Positions 28,180 to 37,065 of a stretch of DNA of 55,575 bases are shown here, one piece after another. The notes beneath the pieces were generated by a model. That model had not been told where the DNA came from. It saw only the letters and a program-made list of their open reading frames with translations, and did not search any database. The DNA is from Candidatus Melainabacteria bacterium SSGW_16 (GTDB taxonomy: Bacteria; Cyanobacteriota; Vampirovibrionia; 2-02-FULL-35-15), in assembly GCA_004769085.1 (NCBI GenBank), contig DUDS01000001.1, positions 1 through 55,575 of the forward strand. Reading direction: 5' to 3'. The first letter of the stretch is position 1, and each line of letters opens with the position of its first letter. The position numbers and the translations under genes are program-made.

Positions 28180-28512
28180 TTGCTAATACTCAAATTTACA
28201 AAAAGAGGTCGTTATTTTAGGGGGATTATAAGAAACGGGGCCGATTATAAAAAAAAAGTGAAGAAAGGTAAAAATTGGCAGGTTTATATTATTCAAACCG
28301 AGACCGGAAAACTATACACCGGTATTACGACTGATATAGACCGAAGATTAAATGAACATAAGAAAAATAAAGGCGCTAAATATTTCAGGCTTGAAAATCC
28401 TCAAGAAGTAGTTTTTATAGAACTTTGCAAAGATAGAGCAGAAGCAACTAAAAGAGAACTTCAAATTAAAAGATTCAATAGGAATGAAAAGTTGAAATTA
28501 ATCAGGAAATAA
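28180..28512 (+). CDS. GIY-YIG domain protein (UPF0213-like)
   Basis: 110 residues as the longest frame, with a core of about 80 residues: WQVYIIQTETGKLYTGITTDIDRRLNEH (the VYII...YTGIT form of the GIY-YIG motif with Arg and His), then GAKYFR, VVFIE and EATKRELQIKRFNRNEKLKLI. This is the small YhbQ/UPF0213 family with possible nuclease activity, role in DNA repair unclear. The N-terminal 25 residues are not part of the domain; a GTG at 28258 is a likely alternative start. No strong Shine-Dalgarno site at either. Confidence 0.88.
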   Translation: MLILKFTKRGRYFRGIIRNGADYKKKVKKGKNWQVYIIQTETGKLYTGITTDIDRRLNEHKKNKGAKYFRLENPQEVVFIELCKDRAEATKRELQIKRFNRNEKLKLIRK

Positions 28513-28563
28513 ATCTAAACTTTATATTTTCAAAAAAGCCCTGGTTGCTTTAGAGGGAAAAAT

Positions 28564-28575
28564 AGGGTTAACCCT
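28564..28575. promoter_or_regulatory. 12-bp perfect palindrome
   Basis: AGGGTTAACCCT lies in the gap between the GIY-YIG gene and the small secreted coiled-coil gene. A perfect 6+6 palindrome of this GC content is unusual in the surrounding AT-rich sequence and may be an operator. Confidence 0.35.
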
Positions 28576-28716
28576 TTTCAGCATTAAGAGACTCTAATTA
28601 AAAACTAGAAAGTGATTTTTTGAATCCAACTACTCGTACAAATGACCTGATTATGAATTTTCAATGGCGGGTAATAATTGTGTAGGTTAGCAACTCATTA
28701 CCTGGAAGGTGAGAAT

Positions 28717-29124
28717 ATGAAAGTGAAAAAGAATATTGCTGGTATTAATTTAATTTTAATTCTTGTAATTTTATTTGGGATAACTAATTTAGTAGCAGCT
28801 AATGCGCAATTAATAGATATCCAGTCTGGTCGCACCCAAGAATCACAGGGTACTATAATTAATGTAATAACACCACCTCTAATAAATGCAGCAGACATGA
28901 CTCCTGAACAAAGACGACAAAGACTAGTAGAACTTAAGTTAAATCTTGAAACATTTAATTTTAGACTTACCCAGATACAAACAGAACTTAGAAGATTAAG
29001 AGCGCTTCCTCAAACAGATGAGATTCGCAGGGAAATTGCAGCATATGAAGCTTTAGAAGCTCAACTTCTTAGACAAATAGCAGACACAGAAGCAGAAATT
29101 GCAAGACTAGAAAGCATGAACTAG
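28717..29124 (+). CDS. Small secreted coiled-coil protein
   Basis: 135 residues from ATG at 28717, which has GGAAGGTGAG 4-5 nt upstream; a longer frame from 28678 is not supported. The signal peptide is INLILILVILFGITNLVAANA. After a short strand-rich part, residues 65-135 form one long amphipathic helix pair (RRQRLVELKLNLETFNFRLTQ, IRREIAAYEALEAQLLRQI). It is probably periplasmic and oligomeric; function unknown. The leader has a possible GGTAAT/ATTACC hairpin near the ribosome site. Confidence 0.78.
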   Translation: MKVKKNIAGINLILILVILFGITNLVAANAQLIDIQSGRTQESQGTIINVITPPLINAADMTPEQRRQRLVELKLNLETFNFRLTQIQTELRRLRALPQTDEIRREIAAYEALEAQLLRQIADTEAEIARLESMN

Positions 29125-29258
29125 GTTTTTACAATCTGCAATATATTTCAATACTAGCTATTTCAAAAAAAGAGGGTGGTCTGCCCCAACTCCTGAACTA
29201 GGTCTTTTTAAGAGTTCATTACTAGTATTTTATAATTAAAATTGTAACCTCTAGCAAT

Positions 29259-30080
29259 ATGAAAACCATACATATTCTTTTAATTTTATTTTGTTCCTTT
29301 TTTTGTTTTGGGTTTCACCAAAAATTAGATATTTCAGATAAAGTAATTAGTTCTTTGCTTTTTTGTCCAGATAAAATACTTAAAGAAACACCTTCTGAAT
29401 TTGGACTCGAGTACAAAGAAGTATCTATAGTAATAGAAAACGGAAAGACATTACATGGCTGGTATGTTCCAGGTGACAAACCCACAGATAAAAATATTAT
29501 TTACCTGCATGGATCCAAAGGTAATGCCAGTCTCTATTTGGGAGGTATAGAGCAACTACATAAAGCAGGAGCAAACATACTCATAGTCGATTACGAAGGT
29601 TTTGGAAATAGTGGTGGTAAAGCCTCTATAAAAAATACTATAACAGACGCCATTGCTATGTATGACTACTTAATTTACAAACAAATTGCAAGACCTGAAA
29701 ACATAAGCTTATTTGGTTATTCTTATGGTGGAGCTATTGCAATTGAACTTGCTTTAAAGCGAAAAGTTCATGCAATATTACTTGAATCCTCTTTCTCATC
29801 ATTAAGAGACATTGCAACTTCACGGTATTCGTTTCTCGCCTCACTACTGGTACCAAACGATTTGCTCAATTCCAAAAAAAATATAAAAAAGATTGATGTG
29901 CCAGTTATTATTGCCTATGCTGGTAATGACCAAATAATACCAATAGCACACAGTAAAAACCTATTTATAAGTGCTAACCCACCCAAATATTTGTTTGAAA
30001 TTAAAAACGCCCAACATCATAACATTTTCAAATTCGTTACAGATGAATACATTAACCTAATAAAAAAGAATTTTGTTTAG
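29259..30080 (+). CDS. Alpha/beta hydrolase, exported
   Basis: 273 residues. A signal-like N-terminus (HILLILFCSFFCFGFH) precedes an alpha/beta-hydrolase domain: oxyanion segment IIYLHGSKGN, LIVDYEGFGNSGG, nucleophile elbow LFGYSYGGAIA, acid in AYAGNDQIIP and His in NAQHHNIF. It belongs with the BEM46/YqiA-like and S9-like small hydrolases. Substrate unknown. Cys residues at the end of the hydrophobic stretch could also mark a lipoprotein signal, but no clean lipobox is seen. Confidence 0.88.
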   Translation: MKTIHILLILFCSFFCFGFHQKLDISDKVISSLLFCPDKILKETPSEFGLEYKEVSIVIENGKTLHGWYVPGDKPTDKNIIYLHGSKGNASLYLGGIEQLHKAGANILIVDYEGFGNSGGKASIKNTITDAIAMYDYLIYKQIARPENISLFGYSYGGAIAIELALKRKVHAILLESSFSSLRDIATSRYSFLASLLVPNDLLNSKKNIKKIDVPVIIAYAGNDQIIPIAHSKNLFISANPPKYLFEIKNAQHHNIFKFVTDEYINLIKKNFV

Positions 30081-30216
30081 TCCAACTCTTATTTCTATAT
30101 GAACAATTATCAAACTTTTTTCAGGACAAATAAGTTTACATTTTAGACCAAATCTAAAGCAGTATATTATAATAAAAGTTAATTATTAAATTGTTACCAA
30201 AGAAAGCTTTCTTCTT

Positions 30217-31317
30217 ATGCTAGAAGCAACTAAGCCAGTTTGTGCTACACATCCTGTAAGAATAATAACTCCCATTAGCAAAGCTACCCATGTTAAAACA
30301 CCTGAAGAAATAGCTAATGATCAACCTACAGCTGAACAAATAGTTAAACAGGAAGCTCCTCCTGGAAACACTACAGGCAGTTACACCGGAGAAATATCTA
30401 CAAATGGTTGGCTTCCAAACGGCACTATATTAGGAGAACAATATGGGGATCACTACGAGATTATCGAACATATAAACGATGGCGGGATGGCTGAAGTCTA
30501 CAGGGTTAGAACAAGAAGCGGAGAAATACTAGCTGCAAAGGTGATGAAAAAAATACCATCTCAGGACGAAGAACTGTTTTTAACACGATTCATAAGAGAG
30601 ATTAAAATGCTGAAAATGATTCACGAACTTAAAGTAAAAACAAACAATGTAGTTTCATGCAAAGACGCTGGTATTACTTCAGACGGAAGAATATTTTATC
30701 TGATGGAATGTGCAGATTATTCTTTGAAAGATCTAATTGAGAGAAATGAAATCGATCCTCTGACAGGCATTGTATTAATGTCTAAAGTATGCACTGCTTT
30801 AGAAGCTGTTCACAAAAAAGGTATTATTCACAGGGATCTTAAGCCATCAAACATATTAATTTGTAATGGTGAGCCTTTAATTAGTGATTTTGGAGTCGCC
30901 GGATATGCAAGCAGAAATGATGACTATAAAAAACTGACTGCATCCAATGCCACTGTAGGAACAGTTGGTTATTTATCACCAGAACAAGCAAGAATTCTTT
31001 TGAATGGAGAAAAAATTGAACTTACTGGCATGTCTGACAGATATTCCATTGCTGTAATCATATATGAAATTCTCACACAAGGAGAACTTCCGGTACCTGA
31101 TATTGGCGGTGGAGCAGCAGCAAGGCTTAGAAGACAAATTGATAATCCTCCTGTAGATATCAGGAGACACATAAAAAATATAGATGAATCCCTGGGAGCC
31201 ACTGTAATGGCTATGTTAAACAGAGATGCAAATTTCAGACTGCCAGGAAGGAGCCTTAGCCAGATTGCAAATAAAACATTTAGTAAAGTTATAGAAAGAG
31301 GAAAAGTCACAAAGTAA
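30217..31317 (+). CDS. Ser/Thr protein kinase (Hanks type), soluble
   Basis: 366 residues. About 80 residues of Pro/Thr-rich lead sequence precede a full kinase domain: Gly-loop HINDGGMAEVYRVR, Lys in ILAAKVMKKI, Glu in RFIREIKML, catalytic loop IIHRDLKPSNILI, DFG as SDFGVAG, and activation/APE segment GTVGYLSPEQA. No transmembrane segment or sensory domain follows, so it is cytosolic, unlike PknB. Activation-loop Thr residues (LTASNATVGT) can be autophosphorylated. A palindrome AGAAAGCTTTCT lies just upstream of the start. Confidence 0.93.
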   Translation: MLEATKPVCATHPVRIITPISKATHVKTPEEIANDQPTAEQIVKQEAPPGNTTGSYTGEISTNGWLPNGTILGEQYGDHYEIIEHINDGGMAEVYRVRTRSGEILAAKVMKKIPSQDEELFLTRFIREIKMLKMIHELKVKTNNVVSCKDAGITSDGRIFYLMECADYSLKDLIERNEIDPLTGIVLMSKVCTALEAVHKKGIIHRDLKPSNILICNGEPLISDFGVAGYASRNDDYKKLTASNATVGTVGYLSPEQARILLNGEKIELTGMSDRYSIAVIIYEILTQGELPVPDIGGGAAARLRRQIDNPPVDIRRHIKNIDESLGATVMAMLNRDANFRLPGRSLSQIANKTFSKVIERGKVTK

Positions 31318-31334
31318 ACTGCACACAAAAGAAT

Positions 31335-32951
31335 TTAATTTAATTTTACTAATGCATACTTTTTACCAGAAGCAACGATTTTAAATCTATCGTGGATTTG
31401 ATGATTATTGAAAAGTTTATATTTTACTTTTTCGACATCAGACTCATGTACAATTATAAATATATTTTTACTTTCTTTTAATTGCTTTTGTATTTTAGAA
31501 AGTTGTTTTTTTTGAGAACTAAAATCCACAGGCATTCTTCCATAATAGACAAGTATTGGTTTGTATCCAACATATGAAATAATTTCTTTTGCACCCATTT
31601 CCCTGGCTAAAATAGAGTATTTTTCTAATTCATAAAATGATTTCATATAGGATGCTTTGATGGCAGGATTGAGTATATAAATACCCGGAATCGAGAATAT
31701 AAAAATAAAAAATATTATTAATGAAAAATGTCTTTTAGTTGTTATAAATAATATAATTGAACCAATAATTATAAAAACACTGGAAATATATAACCTTGTA
31801 ATTAAAATATTTTTATCTAATTCCTGCAGGTTTAGTTTGGGTAGTAGTATTAATGCTCCAATTAATAAACCAGCTATCAATATTGATAGCAGAACTAAGA
31901 TGCTGATTTTTAATTTGTTAAAATGTCTTTTCCCGAAGATATTTATCCAGTATCCAGTAATGAGTGCCATTGATGGAAATATGAGAAGAATATAAGTAAA
32001 TAATTTTGTTTTGCTTAGGGTAAAAAACAGGAATATGATAAATGACCATAGTATGCAAAATAATATGAACTTATTAAAATTTAGCCTCCTTATTCTGGTA
32101 ATTAGATTCAATAAAGCATTGATTAGAAAAAATGTCCATGGCATAAATCCAATTAAAACTACAGGAAAATAAAACCATACAGGACCCGGATGTTCACCTA
32201 CTACAGAAGTAAATCTCTGCACATTATGCAAAATGAAAAAATCCCTTGTGAATTCTCCATCAGTAGCAAGGTGTACAACAATGTACCATGGAAGACTTAA
32301 AGCAATAGCAATAAAAGATATTAATGAGAGAACCTTTAAATGTTTTAAATTTACTTCCTTTCTTACTATTAAAAAAAGACCAATAACTAAAGATGGAAGT
32401 ATTATTCCAGCAGGACCTTTTGTTAGAATAGCCAACCCTTCAAATATTCCTGATGAAATAGCCCAAAGAATTTTTTTTCTTTCTTCTTTTTCATTGTAGT
32501 AAAGATAGAAAGAATATAAAGTGGCAGTAAAAAAAAGGCAAAGTACTATATCTGTTGCTGCCCGCCTACCAAGAGCAATATACTCAATTGAGGTTGCTAG
32601 TATAACTGCTGATAGTAAGCCTGTATTTTTGCCTATAATCCTATTTCCCGCATACCATGTGAATAAAACTAACAGTACTGCAGAAGTTGCTGATGGAACT
32701 CTGCTGGCAAATTCGTTAATCCCAAATACTTTATATGAAATTGCAATTAACCAGTAAAACAGCGGAGGCTTATCAAATCTGTTCTGAAAATTAAATTTAG
32801 GTACAATCCAATTATGATTTTCAATCATTTCAAGAGCACATCCTGCATATCGTGGTTCATCTTTTGAAAGCAGCCCATAGCTTCCAATTCCTGAAAAAAA
32901 AATGTAAAAGAGCAAAATGACAAAGATAATTTTTATATAATTTCTATTCAT
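31335..32951 (-). CDS. ArnT/PMT-like GT-C glycosyltransferase (GT39/GT83)
   Basis: 538 residues with about 11 membrane spans and a soluble C-terminal part. The first periplasmic loop has LSKDEPRYAGCALEMIENHN with the catalytic acidic pair, then NRFDKPPLFYWLIAISYKVFG and EFASRVPSA, all signatures of ArnT-like enzymes that move a sugar from undecaprenyl phosphate to lipid A or another glycan. The C-terminal domain has YVGYKPILVYYGRMPVDF. It is preceded after 18 nt by a PAP2 phosphatase gene on the same strand, which fits undecaprenyl-phosphate handling. Confidence 0.9.
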   Translation of the reverse strand: MNRNYIKIIFVILLFYIFFSGIGSYGLLSKDEPRYAGCALEMIENHNWIVPKFNFQNRFDKPPLFYWLIAISYKVFGINEFASRVPSATSAVLLVLFTWYAGNRIIGKNTGLLSAVILATSIEYIALGRRAATDIVLCLFFTATLYSFYLYYNEKEERKKILWAISSGIFEGLAILTKGPAGIILPSLVIGLFLIVRKEVNLKHLKVLSLISFIAIALSLPWYIVVHLATDGEFTRDFFILHNVQRFTSVVGEHPGPVWFYFPVVLIGFMPWTFFLINALLNLITRIRRLNFNKFILFCILWSFIIFLFFTLSKTKLFTYILLIFPSMALITGYWINIFGKRHFNKLKISILVLLSILIAGLLIGALILLPKLNLQELDKNILITRLYISSVFIIIGSIILFITTKRHFSLIIFFIFIFSIPGIYILNPAIKASYMKSFYELEKYSILAREMGAKEIISYVGYKPILVYYGRMPVDFSSQKKQLSKIQKQLKESKNIFIIVHESDVEKVKYKLFNNHQIHDRFKIVASGKKYALVKLN

Positions 32952-32969
32952 TTAATGAGGTTACCAATA

Positions 32970-33710
32970 CTAATTTCCAAACATTGACTTTATCCAGACA
33001 GGCAACTTCCTGATAAGGATAAACTTCTCTGAAATGATGTATGCAGTATAAAAGGCTATTACACCAGAGATATAAGGTGCACGGTTGTAGATATCTAAAA
33101 TTTTTTCTGTAAGCTTATCAAAAAATCTAATTTTATTAATAGTAATAGTAGAGCCTAGTGAGATTAATAATCCTAGAAGCATATCTGACGGATAGTGTAG
33201 CCCGAAGTATAATCTTGGGATTATTCCAGTCAATATTACATATATGATTGCTATGGTTCCAATAAGTTTATTCCAATAAAAAATGCCAAAAGCTAATGTG
33301 GCTAGTAAGGCTATTGTGTCGCTTGGAAATGAGCCATGTTTTGGATTTCTAACCCAGCCATTACGCCATAGTGGTTTTGTATCATTTGTTAACAGGGGTG
33401 AATTTATTGAACTTTCATATGTAACTATTGGTCTTGGACTATCAATTAAAGCATTTAAAATTTCAATAATTCCCAGTGTAAGAACTATACTAAATAATAT
33501 TGCAATAACCATTTTATTCGATTTAATATCATTTTTTACTCTCCCATACTCCCAAATCCCAACTATAAGAGCTACAAGTACTGCAGTTCTAATTGCATCA
33601 ATTGACAGGAATATTAGTTGTAGAGTATCCAGAAATAAACTTTTTCCACAGTAATTATTAAAAAATAACACCAGTCCAAGATCCCAATTGTTGTGATGTA
33701 AATCAATCAT
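32970..33710 (-). CDS. PAP2 superfamily membrane phosphatase
   Basis: 246 residues with about six membrane spans. Motifs: C1 as IDSPRPIV, C2 as GSFPSDTIALL and C3 as PRLYFGLHYPSDMLLG with the nucleophile His and the assisting Asp. In C2 the usual His (PSGH/PSDH) is replaced by Thr, which could lower or alter activity. PAP2 enzymes remove phosphate from lipid pyrophosphates or undecaprenyl pyrophosphate. The gene is upstream of the ArnT-like gene with 18 nt between, so a two-gene operon is likely. Confidence 0.88.
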   Translation of the reverse strand: MIDLHHNNWDLGLVLFFNNYCGKSLFLDTLQLIFLSIDAIRTAVLVALIVGIWEYGRVKNDIKSNKMVIAILFSIVLTLGIIEILNALIDSPRPIVTYESSINSPLLTNDTKPLWRNGWVRNPKHGSFPSDTIALLATLAFGIFYWNKLIGTIAIIYVILTGIIPRLYFGLHYPSDMLLGLLISLGSTITINKIRFFDKLTEKILDIYNRAPYISGVIAFYTAYIISEKFILIRKLPVWIKSMFGN

Positions 33711-33761
33711 TGATTTATTTTATAAGTTAGTTTTAAATTACACAAGTATTAGTTCGTAATG

Positions 33762-35243
33762 TTATTCAGATTTGCTACTCTTTTTTTCAATTTTAAGTGC
33801 AATGTCAAGAAGTTTTAGTTTGCACTTAATGGCGCTTTCAATAAGTTTACTAGCTTTAACTTCATCAAAAAGCTTAGCTTTATTGTCTTTTAAGTTTGTC
33901 AACAATGTCTTGGCTTCAGCGTCTTTTTTCTCAATACAATCATAGTTTGCTTGTAAAAGCATAAATTGTTCATCAGTAACTTTAAGATCAGCCATAGTAT
34001 ATGAGATATCTAAACTATTTTTCAATACTGGTAGGAGTATTCTTCCTAGACTGTCTAAAGCTGCCGCGTAGTTTGGTTCTTTAATTTTTTCTATAGCATC
34101 TTTTTCAGCCTTCATCACCAGAAACACATTCTCTATATATTGAGTTAATATTTTTACTGGCTTAATTTTTCCATGTCCACACATGCCAGCATCCTGAACC
34201 CCAAAAAGAGTCCCATGAAAATGTTGTGACTCACAACCAGCTTCAGGAGTTATAGGCATTGCTTCAGTAATAATACCGCTTGCATTTGTATCTGGATTAT
34301 GTTTGCTTGAAACAGAGACACCATCAGCAAAAATAACAGTGCCAACATTAGGAGGATCAATAATCACATAAGTATCTAGATTAACATCTTCACCGCCAGG
34401 TTCACACATAAGGGTTCCTTGAAATAATCGACAATTCCCACCACTTGAACTTATGCCTATTGTTCCACTAGTTGTACCAGAACCAGATGAAGCTGAGAGA
34501 TCTTCCAAAGAAGGTGTAAGAGTAAATTTTCCTGTTCTCGTTGCAGCTTTTGGTACAAAAACAAAAAGTGTAATTGCTCCTGGCACAAAATATTTTTCTG
34601 CTACGCCTTTTATCTGAAACTTATGAACCTCAGCGCCATTTTCAGTCGTAATTTGATAAGGCTTTAAATTTAAAGCACTTAAATTTGAGGTCTGAAAGTT
34701 TAACAATATTACAAGCTTAGGACCATTATTCTGGACAGACACTGATAAAAGAGGAGAAACACCACTTTTCCTTTGATTTATAATTTTTTGTTCATCAGCA
34801 CTTGTAAACCTAACCTTAAAAGAATCAACCATATTAGTACGGAGGAAATCAATTGGTACATCTAAAGGTACATCAAATTTTGCATCAGATATTTCTACTG
34901 CTCTTAATAATGACTGAGTTGTTCTTTCTGATTGAAATTGCTTACGACATTTATTTAAACACCTGGTTATACATTTTGAGTTTTTGCTTTCAGCCACACA
35001 ACACCCTTTACATATTTCCTGGAGATCGCTAGAAGAATAATCTTCAAATAAAGTTTCTAGATCGTCAGAACTATATCCTTCTGGCAGGTATTCCTGGTCA
35101 ACCAAAAAGTCTATATCTACACAACTTTTTAATACCTGTGGACAGGATAATCTATATAAGTAGTTATATTCATTTGCAGTAGAGACTGAACTAGTAATTA
35201 GAAACAAAACTAAGATCGAAAAGATTGATAATAAATTTTTCAT
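33762..35243 (-). CDS. Secreted Cys-rich protein with a C-terminal two-Cys helical domain
   Basis: 493 residues. Signal peptide (LLSIFSILVLFLITSSVSTA), then a Cys-rich segment (ICKGCCVAESKNSKCITRCLNKC), a beta-rich middle, a Ser/Gly linker around residue 255, and a cluster CESQHFHGTLFG...DAGMCGHG whose two Cys and three His could bind a metal. The C-terminal 90 residues are helical, with CIEKKDAEAKTLLTNLKD and IESAIKCKLKLL. This part aligns with the C-terminus of the secreted protein at 38190 (CIEKDNEAIMLLEEIKD, ILEAIDCKKLI). The function is unknown. Confidence 0.82.
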   Translation of the reverse strand: MKNLLSIFSILVLFLITSSVSTANEYNYLYRLSCPQVLKSCVDIDFLVDQEYLPEGYSSDDLETLFEDYSSSDLQEICKGCCVAESKNSKCITRCLNKCRKQFQSERTTQSLLRAVEISDAKFDVPLDVPIDFLRTNMVDSFKVRFTSADEQKIINQRKSGVSPLLSVSVQNNGPKLVILLNFQTSNLSALNLKPYQITTENGAEVHKFQIKGVAEKYFVPGAITLFVFVPKAATRTGKFTLTPSLEDLSASSGSGTTSGTIGISSSGGNCRLFQGTLMCEPGGEDVNLDTYVIIDPPNVGTVIFADGVSVSSKHNPDTNASGIITEAMPITPEAGCESQHFHGTLFGVQDAGMCGHGKIKPVKILTQYIENVFLVMKAEKDAIEKIKEPNYAAALDSLGRILLPVLKNSLDISYTMADLKVTDEQFMLLQANYDCIEKKDAEAKTLLTNLKDNKAKLFDEVKASKLIESAIKCKLKLLDIALKIEKKSSKSE

Positions 35244-35399
35244 AATTTACCCTTTTTTATTTAAAGCCTGATAATTATACCAGTTGATTAATTTTTACTA
35301 GTTTTTTAATTACAAAACTTTTTTGAAAGAGAATATTTTCAACCAAATCAGTCATATCAAAATTAGTTCAATAATTTATTTGTTAACATTAAAACCAAA

Positions 35400-36665
35400 A
35401 TGAAGATTGCAATAATCGGTGGTGGTGCAGCTGGGATGATGGCAGCAGCCACCCTTCTGGAAAAAGGTGTCAATGCAGAGATTCATCTGTTTGAGACAAA
35501 TAATGTTCTAGGTAAAAAAGTAAGTATCAGTGGCGGTGGAAGATGCAATGTCACAACTGGAATAACTGACAGAAACATTCTTCTATCAAAATATACAAGA
35601 GGAAACAAATTTTTAATTCCTTCTTTTTATGAGTTTCCACCGGACAAAGTTATGTCCTGGTTTGAGTCAAAAGGAATGCCTTTAAAAGTAGAGGATGACT
35701 TAAGAGTCTTTCCAAAATCAGACATAGGAACTGATGTAATAAAAGTCTTTGAAAAGCTTTTTAAAAATAGAGTTGTGCTTCATTTAAATGAACCTGTTAC
35801 AAAATTAGCCCCCTCTTCAGAAAAAGAGTTCTATTTAGAAACAAAAAACAATAGTTATAGTTTCAACATTGTCATAATAACAAGTGGTGGAAATGCATAT
35901 GGACACACCGGTTCTAAAGGAGACGGATATAATTTTGCAAAATCCTGCAATCATACAATTACTAAATTAGGTCCATCACTAAATAGCTTCGAGATAAAAC
36001 AAGAGTGGTGTAAAACACTTGCCGGAATCAGTTTACCAAATGCAAAGCTTGAATATATACAAAAAGATAAATCAAAAGTATCTGTAAACGGTCCTTTTCT
36101 TTTTACTCATTTTGGAATTTCAGGTCCTGTTACATTTGCACTTTCAAGCCATTTGGCTTTTGAAGAAATCTCAAAAGAAAACCCAAAAGAAATATCATTC
36201 TTCCCAGTATCAAATAGTAGTTTTGATTTCTGGAATAAAGAATTACTGGATACATTTTTACAATCCCCTAAAAAACAAGTTAAACATATAATTTCTAACT
36301 ATCTTCCTAAAAGATTAGCTTATGAAATATTAACTCTCTGCAAAGTAAATCCTGATAAAAAATCAAGTGAAGTAAGTAAAGAAGAAAGGAAAACCACTGC
36401 AAAAGCTTTTTCCGGTGAAATCAAATTAACCTTAGTAAGCAGAATGAAGGGGGATGAATTTGTTACTGCAGGAGGAGTTACATTGGCTGAAATAAATAAA
36501 ACCACTATGGAGTCAAAAATCACTCCAAACTTGTACTTTGCTGGTGAAGTATTAGATGTAGATGGACTAACAGGTGGTTTTAATTTACAATCTGCATGGG
36601 CAACAGGAAGGCTGGCTGGTTTAAGTATTGCAAAAAAATTAGTCCAAAAAAAAATAATCAAATAA
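35400..36665 (+). CDS. BaiN/YhiN (HI0933) family flavoprotein
   Basis: 421 residues. The FAD dinucleotide fold is at the N-terminus (IAIIGGGAAGMMAAATLLEK), followed by VLGKKVSISGGGRCNVT, IITSGGNAYGHTGSKGDGY, and the C-terminal FAD segment LYFAGEVLDVDGLTGGFNLQSAWATG. These are the signatures of the HI0933/YhiN family of NAD(P)/FAD-dependent oxidoreductases, substrate generally unknown; a clostridial member reduces bile-acid intermediates. The next gene starts 4 nt after its stop, forming an operon. Confidence 0.93.
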   Translation: MKIAIIGGGAAGMMAAATLLEKGVNAEIHLFETNNVLGKKVSISGGGRCNVTTGITDRNILLSKYTRGNKFLIPSFYEFPPDKVMSWFESKGMPLKVEDDLRVFPKSDIGTDVIKVFEKLFKNRVVLHLNEPVTKLAPSSEKEFYLETKNNSYSFNIVIITSGGNAYGHTGSKGDGYNFAKSCNHTITKLGPSLNSFEIKQEWCKTLAGISLPNAKLEYIQKDKSKVSVNGPFLFTHFGISGPVTFALSSHLAFEEISKENPKEISFFPVSNSSFDFWNKELLDTFLQSPKKQVKHIISNYLPKRLAYEILTLCKVNPDKKSSEVSKEERKTTAKAFSGEIKLTLVSRMKGDEFVTAGGVTLAEINKTTMESKITPNLYFAGEVLDVDGLTGGFNLQSAWATGRLAGLSIAKKLVQKKIIK

Positions 36666-36669
36666 CATC

Positions 36670-36864
36670 ATGTTAAATCTTGAAGAAGACTGTTTTATAA
36701 ATTGTCCTTACTGCCTAGAAAGTATCAAGGTCAGAATTGATCTTACTGGTGGACAGAATCAATCCCTTACATATGATTGTGAAGTATGTTGTAGACCAAT
36801 TACTCTTCAGATAGAAATTTATGCTGATGGGAATATAAACATAGTTACTGAGAAGGAGTCATGA
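36670..36864 (+). CDS. CPxCG-type zinc-ribbon small protein
   Basis: 64 residues. Cys pairs CFINCPYC (residues 8-15) and DCEVCCRP (residues 36-43) form a zinc-ribbon, and the C-terminal strand LQIEIYADGNINI completes the fold of the CPxCG Cys-rich family. In many bacteria the gene lies alone or with redox genes; the role is unknown. It starts 4 nt after the flavoprotein gene and so is co-transcribed with it. An ATGAGTTTTGA unit is tandemly duplicated right at its stop codon. Confidence 0.88.
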   Translation: MLNLEEDCFINCPYCLESIKVRIDLTGGQNQSLTYDCEVCCRPITLQIEIYADGNINIVTEKES

Positions 36865-36906
36865 GTTTTGACATGAGTTTTGAACTGAACCCTGATGCTT
36901 AAACTG

Positions 36907-36936
36907 GCGGGGCGCATTAGACGCTTATAGAACTTT
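36907..36936 (+). repeat. 30-bp direct repeat, left copy (flanks RhuM-Doc gene)
   Basis: The sequence starting CGGGGCGCATTAGAC and ending TTATAGAACTTTT recurs at 38091-38120 with one mismatch. The bases just before it (TAAACTGGCGGGGC, from 36899) also match the 3' flank and acceptor end of the tRNA-Asp copies at 42247 and 54864, so it may be a worn attachment site. Confidence 0.75.
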
Positions 36937-36960
36937 TCTTTTAACCAATTTACCTGATTC

Positions 36961-37007
36961 GAGTAGTCTAAAAGTTTAAAATTATATAGCATGGATTTTT
37001 AGACTAC
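36961..37007. promoter_or_regulatory. 12-bp perfect inverted repeat upstream of RhuM-Doc
   Basis: AGTAGTCTAAAA (36961-36972) and TTTTAGACTACT (36996-37007) are perfect inverted copies with a 23-nt spacer, 50-60 nt before the RhuM-Doc gene. It may be an operator or a hairpin marking the cassette edge. Confidence 0.5.
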
Positions 37008-37065
37008 TGAATAATGATACTCTTGGTTACAGTTTTTATTTCACAATTAATCTATAATGATTTAT

